From Rhodospirillales bacterium 20-60-12 (lineage in GTDB: Bacteria; Pseudomonadota; Alphaproteobacteria; Acetobacterales; Acetobacteraceae): DNA of 36,224 bases. Positions within the stretch are counted from its first letter, which is position 1; the number at the start of each line of letters is the position of its first letter. A program made the position numbers and the translations under genes. The DNA is taken from positions 1 through 36,224 of the forward strand of contig NCAP01000051.1 of assembly GCA_002255495.1 (NCBI GenBank). The letters are read 5' to 3'. Below, piece by piece: positions 15,053 to 23,166 of the stretch. Below the pieces are notes generated by a model. The model made no database searches. It was given only the letters and a program-made list of their open reading frames with translations, and was not told where the DNA came from.

Positions 15053-18000
15053 TTATAGGTCTTGAATCATCGCCACACCGGGTAGCAGCTTCATCGCCTG
15101 CGCAAGCCTCGGCGAGACGTTGAATAATCCGGGCAGAACCATGTCCAGCGAGCGGCCGGCATCGAGCTGGGGAGCAAGCACGATCCGCCCCTTGCCCTTG
15201 CCTTCACGGGCGAGCAGCGAGGCCAGCGGGGCCAGCGCGTCGGCGCGCTCGATGATGATGCGAATTCCGCCGCCGGTATTCGCCGCCGCTTGGTCCAGCG
15301 GCACGATATCCTGGGTGGTGATGCGCATACTCTCGCCTTCCATCCGCAGATCGACGGTGGCCAGCACCGAATTGCCCTCGACCAGCAGATCCCGCGTGCG
15401 GGCGAGGATTTCGCTGAACAAAGTGATTTCGAAGGTGCCCGCCTGATCGGACAGGCGCAGGAAGGCGAATTTATTGCCCGATGCCGCGACTCGCTCTTTC
15501 CGGCTGATGACGGTGCCGGCAAGTTTCACGCGCGCGCCGCTCGCAGCACGGGCTTCGAGCGTGTTGGATTTGACGACATGCAGGCGTTTGAGCGCTGTCT
15601 CGTAGGCATCGAGCGGATGGGCGCTGAGGTGAAAGCCGATGGCCTCGGCCTCGAAGCCCAGCCGTTCCAAAGGGGGCCAGTCCAACATGTCCGGCAGAGG
15701 CAGAGGCTCCGGCGAGCCGGCATCGCCGAACAGGCTGACCTGGCCGGAGGCGCGCTGTTCAGCCTCCGCCTGGGCGCGGCGCAGCAAGGTCTCAGCGCCG
15801 GTGAACATTTGCGCGCGATTGCCCATCAGCTGGTCGAAGGCGCCGGCCTTGGCGAGGTTTTCGATCTGGCTTTTGTTCAGCGCGCGCGGATCAATCCGGG
15901 TTGCCATGTCGGCCAGATTGGCAAAAGGGCGGGCGCCGCGGGCGGCGACCAATTGCTCCATGGCGGCGCGCCCGACGCGCTTGATTGCGGCCAACGCATA
16001 CCGAATCGCAAGATTTCCGGCCTTGTCGCGGCCGAGGGCAAAATCGGCGGCGGATGAGTTAATGTCCGGCGGCAGCACGCTGATATTCAGCCGGGCGGCC
16101 TCCTGGCGCAAAGTGGCAAGCTTGTCGGTGTCGGAGATGGCCAAGCTCATACAGGCGGCGATGAACGCCACCGGATGGTGGCATTTCATCCAGGCGGTCT
16201 GATACGAGACCAGGGCATAGGCGGCAGCGTGGGATTTATTGAAGCCATAATCGGCGAATTTCGCCATCAAGTCGAAAATCTCACCGGCAGTTGTCGGGTC
16301 GATATCGTTGGCGATTGCGCCGTCGGTGAAGATTTTCCGCTGCTGGTCCATCTCGGAGCGGATTTTCTTGCCCATCGCGCGGCGCAACAAATCTGCCCCC
16401 GCCAGGCTGTAGCCGGCGAGTTTCTGGGCGATCTGCATGACCTGTTCCTGATAGATCATGATGCCGTATGTATCGGTGAGGATCTCGGCGGTCGCCGGGT
16501 GCGGCAATTCCCATTTACCGCCATTGCGGCGCTGCAAATAGGCAGGGATATTTTCCATCGGGCCGGGCCGGAACAACGCAACGGTCGCGATCAGATCTTC
16601 AAACCGGTAGGGATGCATCTGGCGCAATAAATCGCGCATGCCTTGAGATTCAAACTGGAAGACGCCTGCGACATCGCCGCGGTCGAGCATTTCATAAGTC
16701 GGTTTGTCATCAAGCGGGATGCGTTCGAGATCGACCTCAATCCCTTCGCTTTTGAGGAATTTCAGCGCCCGGTCGAGAATGGTCAGGGTCGTCAGACCAA
16801 GAAAATCGAATTTCACGAGGCCCGCGGATTCGACATATTTCATCGAATATTGGGTGACCAGGAAATCGGATTTGGCATCGCGATAGAGCGGCACCAGATC
16901 GATCAAGGGGCGATCGCCAATGACGACACCAGCAGCATGGGTAGAGGCATGGCGGTATAGCCCTTCGAGCTGGAGCGCTATTTCCAGCAGGCGGGCGATC
17001 GATTCATCCGAATCACGCAAATCCTGCAAGCGCTTCTCACCATCGATGGCTTGTTGCAGGGTCAGCGGCTTGGCCGGAATATTGGGGATCAGCTCGGCCA
17101 CTTTATTAACCTGGCCATAGGGCATGGCGAGCACGCGGCCAACATCGCGCACTGCCGCCCGGGCCTGCAATTTACCGAATGTGATGATCTGCGCCACGCG
17201 GTCGGCGCCATATTCGCGGCGGACATAATCGATCACCTCATCGCGCCGTTCCTGGCAGAAATCGATATCGAAATCCGGCATCGAGACACGTTCGGGATTG
17301 AGGAAACGCTCGAACAATAGGCTGAAGCGGATTGGGTCGAGATCGGTGATGGTCAGCGCCCAGGCGACGACCGAGCCCGCCCCGGAACCGCGCCCGGGAC
17401 CGACGGGAATGCCCTGGCCGCGCGCCCATTGGATAAAATCCGCGACGATCATGAAATAGCCGGAGAACCCCATATCGGCGATGACATTGAGCTCGAATTC
17501 GAGACGTTCCTGATAGGGCTTGGCGCTTTCCGCGTCCGCCTGCATGAAATCCAGCCGCTTGGCGAGCCCCTCGCGCGCCATCTCGCGCATCGTATCGGCT
17601 TCACTCATGCCGGCACGGACCTTCGGCGAGATCGGCAAGAGCGGTTTGCGGGTTTCAGCCATCGCGGCGCATATCTGGGCGATGGCGATGCTGTTATCGC
17701 AGGCATCTGGGAGATCGGCGAATAAAGCGCGCATCATGGAGGCGGGTTTGAACCAATGCTCCTCGGTCACCCGGCGGCGCTCGGGTTCGGCGATCACACG
17801 GCCCTCAGCGATGCAGAGCAGCGCATCATGCGCCTGGAACATCGAGCGGGCAGCAAACATGCAATCATTGGTCGCCACAATCGGCAATCGCGCGCGATCG
17901 GCGAGGCCGATCAGTCCGGGCTCTATGGCGCGTTCAATCGCCAGGCCATGGCGATGGAGTTCAATCGCGAGATAGCCCGGAAACGATTCGTTCAGCCGGG

Positions 18001-18478
18001 CGAGCAGAGCGGCGGCGTCATCACGCTGGCCTTCGGCGAGCAGGCGCGCGATCGGGCCGGTGGTGCCGCCGGTGAGCAGAAACAGCCCATCGGCATGGGC
18101 GCAAAGCACATCAAGCTGAATTTGCGGCCGTAATCCCGCGTCGGTTTCGATGAAACTCTTTGAAGCCAGGCGCTGCAAGTTCGCGAAACCGGCCGGATTG
18201 CGCGCGAGCAGCACCAGCGGATCAGGCGCCAGACGCGGTGCATCGGCGCGCGCCAGAGCGATCTGGCAACCCAGAATGGGCTGGATGCCGCGCGCCTTGC
18301 AGGCAAGGGAGAACTCCAGAGCGCCGAACATGTTTGAGCTGTCGGTGAGAGCGACCGCCGGCATGGCGTTCTCGCGCGCCAAAATCGGAATTTTATCCAT
18401 TTTAATCGCGCCCTCGGAGAGCGAATAGGCCGAGTGGACACGCAGATGGATAAAATCGGCTATAGCCATGGCAGTCAT
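15053..18478 (-). CDS. dnaE: DNA polymerase III alpha subunit DnaE
   Basis: This 1141-residue protein is the replicative polymerase. The N-terminal PHP domain starts FIHLRVHSAYS; as in Escherichia coli, Arg replaces the second His of the active HxH motif, which suggests an inactive PHP exonuclease and reliance on a separate DnaQ. Catalytic aspartates are seen in MPDFDIDFC and in VKFDFLGL. The thumb and fingers region carries GVFQFES and LFRPGPM, and a helix-hairpin-helix region follows. The OB-fold (KLAGTVISRKERV onward) and a C-terminal tau-binding region complete the protein. ATGs at 18478 and 18469 compete: GGGAG is 2 nt before the first and 11 nt before the second. Confidence 0.98.
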   Translation of the reverse strand: MTAMAIADFIHLRVHSAYSLSEGAIKMDKIPILARENAMPAVALTDSSNMFGALEFSLACKARGIQPILGCQIALARADAPRLAPDPLVLLARNPAGFANLQRLASKSFIETDAGLRPQIQLDVLCAHADGLFLLTGGTTGPIARLLAEGQRDDAAALLARLNESFPGYLAIELHRHGLAIERAIEPGLIGLADRARLPIVATNDCMFAARSMFQAHDALLCIAEGRVIAEPERRRVTEEHWFKPASMMRALFADLPDACDNSIAIAQICAAMAETRKPLLPISPKVRAGMSEADTMREMAREGLAKRLDFMQADAESAKPYQERLEFELNVIADMGFSGYFMIVADFIQWARGQGIPVGPGRGSGAGSVVAWALTITDLDPIRFSLLFERFLNPERVSMPDFDIDFCQERRDEVIDYVRREYGADRVAQIITFGKLQARAAVRDVGRVLAMPYGQVNKVAELIPNIPAKPLTLQQAIDGEKRLQDLRDSDESIARLLEIALQLEGLYRHASTHAAGVVIGDRPLIDLVPLYRDAKSDFLVTQYSMKYVESAGLVKFDFLGLTTLTILDRALKFLKSEGIEVDLERIPLDDKPTYEMLDRGDVAGVFQFESQGMRDLLRQMHPYRFEDLIATVALFRPGPMENIPAYLQRRNGGKWELPHPATAEILTDTYGIMIYQEQVMQIAQKLAGYSLAGADLLRRAMGKKIRSEMDQQRKIFTDGAIANDIDPTTAGEIFDLMAKFADYGFNKSHAAAYALVSYQTAWMKCHHPVAFIAACMSLAISDTDKLATLRQEAARLNISVLPPDINSSAADFALGRDKAGNLAIRYALAAIKRVGRAAMEQLVAARGARPFANLADMATRIDPRALNKSQIENLAKAGAFDQLMGNRAQMFTGAETLLRRAQAEAEQRASGQVSLFGDAGSPEPLPLPDMLDWPPLERLGFEAEAIGFHLSAHPLDAYETALKRLHVVKSNTLEARAASGARVKLAGTVISRKERVAASGNKFAFLRLSDQAGTFEITLFSEILARTRDLLVEGNSVLATVDLRMEGESMRITTQDIVPLDQAAANTGGGIRIIIERADALAPLASLLAREGKGKGRIVLAPQLDAGRSLDMVLPGLFNVSPRLAQAMKLLPGVAMIQDL

Positions 18479-18507
18479 TGCTCCCGACGCGTGGAAAGCC
18501 TGCGCCT

Positions 18508-18599
18508 AGAGCGTGATCGTTTTACAACGACACGCTCTGTGTTAATTTCGTCGACCAACATTGGTTTAGCTGGAGTCAAACGACTCCATCGACACCAAT
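18508..18599. repeat. Two palindromic REP-like elements between lolD and dnaE
   Basis: Element 1 (18508-18538) pairs AGAGCGTG with CACGCTCT and continues with TCGTT/AACGA around a TTAC loop, with a single bulged A. Element 2 (18560-18599) has an inner stem TGGAGTC/GACTCCA (18571-18577 with 18582-18588) and an outer stem ATTGGT/ACCAAT (18560-18565 with 18594-18599), separated by unpaired pentamers. This fills nearly all of the 127-bp gap. Element 1 resembles dispersed palindromes I recall from other Alphaproteobacteria. It may also stop lolD transcription. Confidence 0.65.
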
Positions 18600-18605
18600 A
18601 TCAAT

Positions 18606-19277
18606 TTAAACGAGTTTACCATCACGCAATGTCACTTGCCTATCCATTCTGGCGGCGAGTTCGGGATTATGTGTGGCAATGAGTGCTGCAACACCCTGCT
18701 CGCGCACCACGCGGAGCAATTCGGCAAAAACGATGCCCGCAGTCGCGACATCGAGATTGCCGGTGGGTTCGTCGGCCAGGATCAATTGCGGGGCATTGGC
18801 CAAAGCGCGTGCTATGGCGACGCGCTGGCGTTCGCCACCGGATAATTTACCCGGTAAATGCTGGGCGCGCGGCGTCAGGCCAAAGGCCGCGAGCAAAGCG
18901 GCGGCACGGATTTTCGCCTGCGATTCGGCAACGCCCGCTATCATCTGCGGCAGCACTACATTTTCCAGAGCGGTAAATTCGGCCAGCAGGTGATGAGATT
19001 GATAGACAAAACCAATTTTGTCGCGCCGGATGGCGGTCCGTTCATTATCGCTCAGGCCGCCGGCATCGACCCGATCGATGAATACCGAGCCCGAATCGGG
19101 GCGCTCAAGCAGACCGGCCAGATGCAGCAAGGTGGATTTGCCGGCACCTGACGGGGCGACGATGGCGACGATCTCACCTGATTGCACGCTCAGATCCGCG
19201 CCATCGAGAATCACGAGATTTTCGTTCTCGCCGCGAAAACGCCGTGAGATGGATTGCAACCGTAAAATCTCAGTCAT
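18606..19277 (-). CDS. lolD: Lipoprotein-releasing ABC transporter ATPase LolD
   Basis: This 223-residue cytoplasmic ATPase powers extraction of outer-membrane lipoproteins from the inner membrane for transfer to LolA. Walker A is APSGAGKST at residues 41-49, signature [15 protein letters not shown], and Walker [13 protein letters not shown]. The [21 protein letters not shown]-loop region is typical of LolD and MacB-type ATPases. It starts at ATG 19277 and overlaps the upstream permease gene by 8 nt. Order proS-lolC-lolD-dnaE is common in Alphaproteobacteria and supports the Lol assignment over other MacB-like ATPases. Confidence 0.96.
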   Translation of the reverse strand: MTEILRLQSISRRFRGENENLVILDGADLSVQSGEIVAIVAPSGAGKSTLLHLAGLLERPDSGSVFIDRVDAGGLSDNERTAIRRDKIGFVYQSHHLLAEFTALENVVLPQMIAGVAESQAKIRAAALLAAFGLTPRAQHLPGKLSGGERQRVAIARALANAPQLILADEPTGNLDVATAGIVFAELLRVVREQGVAALIATHNPELAARMDRQVTLRDGKLV

Positions 19278-20433
19278 GGCGCAACGCTTCCACAGGATCA
19301 GTGCGGGCGGCGCGCCAGCTCGGATATAAGGTCGCCAGCAGCGAGAGGATCAGCGCCATGACGATCACCTCGATGACCTGATTCCAGACCAGACGCGCGG
19401 GCAATTGTTCCAGATAATAAACCGTCGGGTTGAATAATTGTGTGCCGGTGAGGCCCTGGATGAATTGCCTGATGGCCTCGATATTGGCGCTGAATGCAGC
19501 GCCCAGCACGAAGCCGATGAAGGTGCCGAGCACACCAACGGATGCGCCGCACATCAGGAAGATGCGCAGAATAGCACCCGAGCTCGCCCCCATGGTGCGC
19601 AGGATCGCGATATCGCGCGTTTTATCCTTCACCATCATGATCAGGGAGGAAATCACGTTGAAGGCGGCGACCAGGATGATTAAGGTCAGGATCAGAAACA
19701 TCACGTTGCGCTCAACATTCACGGCGGCAAAGAATGAGTTATTATTTTCCTGCCAATCTTGAATATTCGCCGGGATTCCGGCCAATTCATTCTGGATGGC
19801 GCTGCGCTGCGCGTGGTCGTTATCAGGGTTTTTCACATTGCCGGTATTGAAAATGGCCACAACGCGAAAACTCTCGATGCGCGGGATGGTGCCGATGACC
19901 GTGACGCTGCCTTGCGGCAGGATCAGCGATATATTGCCCCCGAGCGTAATGCCGAGTTGACTGGCGACACCTTCGCCGACGGCGATTGTGCCCTCGCCGG
20001 TCAGATCGCTCAGTGACCCCGCGATGATATGACCCGAGACGGTATGCAAGGTGGCCAGGCCTTGGGCGGAAATGCCGCGTGCGACGCCGCCGATGGCCCC
20101 GCCCTGCGGGCCGCTCATCAGGACTTCGCCCTGGACGATCGGGGTGGCTGATATGACACCGGGAATGGCTCGGAATTTCGCCGCCAGATCATCGTAATTG
20201 GTCAAAGGCGGACCCGCGGCAAAAACTCCGATATCGCCGTTCAAGCCGAGAATCTGCGCCAGCAATTCATCGCGAAATCCGTTCATCACGCTCATTACGA
20301 TGATCAGCGTGGCGACACCGAGGGCAATGCCGATGAGCGAAAATATCGCGATGACCGAGACAAAGCGCTCGCCGCGCCTGGCGCGCAGATAGCGTGCCGC
20401 CACCCGCCGCTCAAAACTGCCGAACATGCTCAC
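19270..20433 (-). CDS. lolC: Lipoprotein-releasing transporter permease LolC/LolE, shortened periplasmic domain
   Basis: This is the membrane subunit of the LolCDE complex. The 387-residue protein has one N-terminal helix (about 25-50), a large periplasmic domain and three C-terminal helices (about 243-270, 290-320 and 350-375), with hallmark [21 protein letters not shown] and [14 protein letters not shown] sequences. Only one permease gene is present, as in species where a single protein replaces LolC and LolE. The family is usually about 410-416 residues. Here the stretch after IFNTGN (residue 199) joins directly to VKNPDN, omitting roughly 27 residues that normally contain a YEYD-type segment and the next strand. 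It starts at GTG 20433 (4-nt overlap with proS) or ATG 20427. Confidence 0.93.
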   Translation of the reverse strand: MSMFGSFERRVAARYLRARRGERFVSVIAIFSLIGIALGVATLIIVMSVMNGFRDELLAQILGLNGDIGVFAAGPPLTNYDDLAAKFRAIPGVISATPIVQGEVLMSGPQGGAIGGVARGISAQGLATLHTVSGHIIAGSLSDLTGEGTIAVGEGVASQLGITLGGNISLILPQGSVTVIGTIPRIESFRVVAIFNTGNVKNPDNDHAQRSAIQNELAGIPANIQDWQENNNSFFAAVNVERNVMFLILTLIILVAAFNVISSLIMMVKDKTRDIAILRTMGASSGAILRIFLMCGASVGVLGTFIGFVLGAAFSANIEAIRQFIQGLTGTQLFNPTVYYLEQLPARLVWNQVIEVIVMALILSLLATLYPSWRAARTDPVEALRHD

Positions 20434-21752
20434 GCAGCGCCCGGCTGCAATTTCGCCAAGGCTGCGGCCCGTGGCAATTCAAACCGCTCGCCGCTCGCAC
20501 GGCGTTTCAGCTCAACCATGCCGGCCGCCGCGCCGCGCGGGCCGACAATGATTTGCCAGGGATGGCCCATCAGATCCGCTTCGGCGAATTTCGCGCCGGC
20601 GCGTTCGCTGCGATCATCATAGAGAATGTCATCGCCGAATTGGCGATAAATATCCTCGCACATGGCATCGCAGGCGGCGTCACCGGGTTTGAGATTGAGC
20701 AGAGCGACGCTGAACGGTGCGACGGCATCGGGCCAGATAATCCCGGCATCGTCGTGCGAGGCTTCGATAATGGCGCCGACCAGACGTGAGACGCCGATGC
20801 CGTAGCTGCCCATCTCCGGGATGATTTTGCTGCCGTCGGGGCCGGCCAGCGAGAAGCCCATGGCCTGGGAGTATTTCGGGCCGAAATAGAAGATCTGCCC
20901 GACCTCGATCCCCCTGCCCTCGCGCTTACGGTCGGCGGGGATTTTGGCCCATGCCTCGGAATCATGTTTCTCGTCGGTTGCCGCGTAGATATTCGTCGCA
21001 CGCTGGAAAAATGCCGCCATATCATCGGGATTCTCATAATCCAGATTGGCGCTGTTGAGGTCGAGATCCTCGAACGCGGAATCGTAAAAAACCTGGCTTT
21101 CGCCGGTCGGGGCAAGGACGTGGAATTCGTGCGACAAATCGCCGCCGATCGGCCCGGTATCGGCGACCATTGGGATGGCGCGCACACCAAGGCGCTGGAA
21201 CGTGCGCATATAAGCGAGCATCATCCGCCGGTAGCTGAGCACAGCACCTTCGTAATCCAGATCAAAACTATAAGCGTCCTTCATGAGGAATTCGCGGCCG
21301 CGCAGCACGCCGAAGCGCGGGCGCCCTTCATCGCGGAATTTCCACTGGATGTGGTATAGGCTCTGCGGCAGGTCACGGTAGGTTTTGACCGAATCGCGGA
21401 CCAACGCCGTAATCATTTCCTCATTTGTCGGGCCGTAGAGCAATTCACGCTCGTGGCGGTCGGTGATGCGCAGCATCTCCTTGCCATAGACATCGTAGCG
21501 GCCGCTTTCGCGCCATAAATCAGCACTCTGGATGGTCGGCATCAGCAATTCCTGCACGCCGGCCGCGTTCTGCTCCTGGCGCACGATGGCGGATATTTTC
21601 TGCAATACCCGCAGCCCTGCCGGCAGCCAGGCATAGATGCCCGAGGCGGTCTGGCGGACCATGCCCGCGCGCAGCATGAGCCGGTGCGAGACGATCTGCG
21701 CTTCGGCTGGAATTTCCTTCAAGGTCGGAATCAATGACCGCGACAAACGCAT
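20430..21752 (-). CDS. proS: Prolyl-tRNA synthetase, short alphaproteobacterial type
   Basis: This 440-residue class II synthetase charges tRNA-Pro. Motif 2 is visible in [21 protein letters not shown] territory (about residues 138-157) and motif 3 in [15 protein letters not shown]. The anticodon-binding domain occupies the last 100 residues. The INS editing domain inserted between motifs 2 and 3 in Escherichia coli is absent, as is normal for Alphaproteobacteria; a separate YbaK/ProXp protein may clear mischarged tRNA. The ATG at 21752 has GGGAA 8 nt upstream. It is the first gene of the proS-lolC-lolD run. Confidence 0.97.
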   Translation of the reverse strand: MRLSRSLIPTLKEIPAEAQIVSHRLMLRAGMVRQTASGIYAWLPAGLRVLQKISAIVRQEQNAAGVQELLMPTIQSADLWRESGRYDVYGKEMLRITDRHERELLYGPTNEEMITALVRDSVKTYRDLPQSLYHIQWKFRDEGRPRFGVLRGREFLMKDAYSFDLDYEGAVLSYRRMMLAYMRTFQRLGVRAIPMVADTGPIGGDLSHEFHVLAPTGESQVFYDSAFEDLDLNSANLDYENPDDMAAFFQRATNIYAATDEKHDSEAWAKIPADRKREGRGIEVGQIFYFGPKYSQAMGFSLAGPDGSKIIPEMGSYGIGVSRLVGAIIEASHDDAGIIWPDAVAPFSVALLNLKPGDAACDAMCEDIYRQFGDDILYDDRSERAGAKFAEADLMGHPWQIIVGPRGAAAGMVELKRRASGERFELPRAAALAKLQPGAA

Positions 21753-21815
21753 TTGTGGTTCCCATCAATTGCCAGTGGGGCGAGCGCCAAATCGGGCACG
21801 CGTAATTTGCCGCTC

Positions 21816-22910
21816 TTACAGGGGCAGGCTGCTCGGGGCTAGGGGTGGCTGCTCGCTGAAGCGCCGGTTGGCGATCAGGCGGCAAGGCCGCTCGACCAGA
21901 ACATGCAGCACGCTGGCAAGCACAAAGGTGCCGACAATCATGGTCAGGCTATAGCTCAGCTTCGCGCTCGACGGGGCGATGCCCATTTTTCGGAATAACT
22001 GGGCAGTGATCAGTTCGATCGGTGCAAAGCTCATATAGAAGGCATAAGATAGCAGCCCGAGGCTGCGCATGAACGGGATGCGGCCAAGGCTCGCCGTCCG
22101 TTCGGCATCAGCCTGGAAGGCGAAGCCGATGATGCTGCCCCACAGGCCGATGACCGCCAGCCAGTCCGAGCCAAACAGGCACCCGGCCAAGGTGACGACG
22201 AACCCGGCGATGGCGAGTTTGGTGCCCGGCATATCATCGGCGAAATAGGGCACGATGCGGGCGGTGGCGATGCCGGCGATGAATTCGGGGAAAAACCGCA
22301 GCAACGAGCCCGCGAATGTGAGATTGAGCCCGTGCCCCGAGGCATAAGCGACAAGCCCGAGCAGCATGGCCAAGAGCGGCAAGGCACTGCCGATAATGAT
22401 CCCGTCGATCGACAGCATAATGGCCAGAATGAAGGGAAACAGTAAATATCCTGCCCATTCGGTGCTGATCGACCAGGAGGGATAGTTCCATGCCCAATGA
22501 TTGGTCGCACCCCAGCCCTGGATCAGCAGCAAATGCTCGACCAGGGCGCTGGCAGAAAAGCGCAGCGGATCGCGCGGGGCTAACCCCATGGCGGTGCCGC
22601 CGACAAACAGGGAAGCGAGCAGCAAAATCGTCGCCAGATGGACCGGATAGATGCGCAGCAATCGTTTGGCGTAAAACCTGATCACGTCGCGCGGGGCAGT
22701 GCCGAGGGTCGGGTGAACCCGAGCCAGCACCAGGCCGGAAAGAATGAAAAACCCATCAACACCGAGATAGCCGTGACCGATGAAGGCGGCGAAAGGCCCG
22801 GCACTGCCCGCGAATTGCGCGTGCAGATTGATATGATAGGCAAAAACCCAGGCGGCAAATAAAGCGCGTGCGGCGGTCAGATCGACCATTTCCTGGCGTG
22901 GATCAAGCAT
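21816..22910 (-). CDS. Acyltransferase-3 family membrane protein (OafA/YrhL type)
   Basis: This 364-residue protein has about ten hydrophobic helices and the family signatures: an early LTAARALFAAWVFAYH segment with the conserved Arg and His (residues 10-25), then GYLGVDGFFILSGLVLARVHP (about 47-67). Members transfer acetyl or other acyl groups from cytoplasmic donors to sugars of lipopolysaccharide, exopolysaccharide, lipids or peptidoglycan. The target here is unknown. It is separated from rnj by a long leader and from proS by 63 bp. In many Alphaproteobacteria the rnj-proS slot holds mce and a DUF1467 gene, so this looks like a local substitution. Confidence 0.9.
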   Translation of the reverse strand: MLDPRQEMVDLTAARALFAAWVFAYHINLHAQFAGSAGPFAAFIGHGYLGVDGFFILSGLVLARVHPTLGTAPRDVIRFYAKRLLRIYPVHLATILLLASLFVGGTAMGLAPRDPLRFSASALVEHLLLIQGWGATNHWAWNYPSWSISTEWAGYLLFPFILAIMLSIDGIIIGSALPLLAMLLGLVAYASGHGLNLTFAGSLLRFFPEFIAGIATARIVPYFADDMPGTKLAIAGFVVTLAGCLFGSDWLAVIGLWGSIIGFAFQADAERTASLGRIPFMRSLGLLSYAFYMSFAPIELITAQLFRKMGIAPSSAKLSYSLTMIVGTFVLASVLHVLVERPCRLIANRRFSEQPPLAPSSLPL

Positions 22911-23014
22911 CAGAAGGCGCTCAAGAAAGAAGCCCGCCGACCTACAAGAGGGCGGCGGGCCAAGTTCAGGGAGGAAACGCCAGTCACACGGCAGAATGAA
23001 GAACCAAACTTCAT
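22910..23014 (-). CDS. Possible 34-codon upstream ORF in the acyltransferase leader
   Basis: The ATG at 23014 has GAGG six bases upstream. The frame encodes 34 residues rich in Arg and Ser and ends with a TGA that overlaps the acyltransferase ATG (TGATG). The GC-rich hairpin at 22932-22960 lies inside its 3' half. It could be a leader peptide or coupling device, or chance. There is no run of a single amino acid as in classical attenuators, and I recognise no family. Confidence 0.3.
   Translation of the reverse strand: MKFGSSFCRVTGVSSLNLARRPLVGRRASFLSAF
22932..22960 (-). terminator. GC-rich hairpin with pyrimidine tail before the acyltransferase gene
   Basis: GCCCGCCG at 22932-22939 pairs with 22953-22960, extended by two more pairs after a bulged A. 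On the minus strand it is followed by TTCTTTCTTG, a plausible termination tract, and ends 22 nt before the acyltransferase ATG. It could end the nuo-birA-coaX-rnj transcript or attenuate the acyltransferase mRNA. Confidence 0.55.
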
Positions 23015-23053
23015 CCTATGCCTCATGATGCGCCGCACCATGACAGGCGTCCA

Positions 23054-23075
23054 GCTTTTTTTTGCCTCAAAAAGC
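23054..23075. other. AT-rich hairpin in the rnj-acyltransferase gap
   Basis: GCTTTTT (23054-23060) and AAAAAGC (23069-23075) form a 7-bp stem. On the plus strand a six-T run follows within a few bases. The surrounding 23050-23166 is clearly AT-richer than the rest of the window. The element is weak and may be incidental. Confidence 0.3.
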
Positions 23076-23105
23076 AAGTTTTTTAGCCGATTAGACATTA
23101 TCAGC

Positions 23106-23134
23106 TTATAAAATAGTCTCCGACAGAATTCCAA
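23106..23134 (-). promoter_or_regulatory. Candidate promoter for the acyltransferase gene
   Basis: On the minus strand TTGGAA (23134-23129) and TTATAA (23111-23106) are spaced by 17 bp, just after the rnj stop. Transcription from about 23099 would give a leader of about 190 nt that contains both hairpins and the small upstream ORF. Confidence 0.35.
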
Positions 23135-23166
23135 TTGATCATTCGCATAATATTTAATCATGACGA

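Noticed and set aside
15290-16057. 255-codon plus-strand frame opposite dnaE
   Set aside because: Antisense shadow of the DnaE C-terminal half; composition is artefactual.
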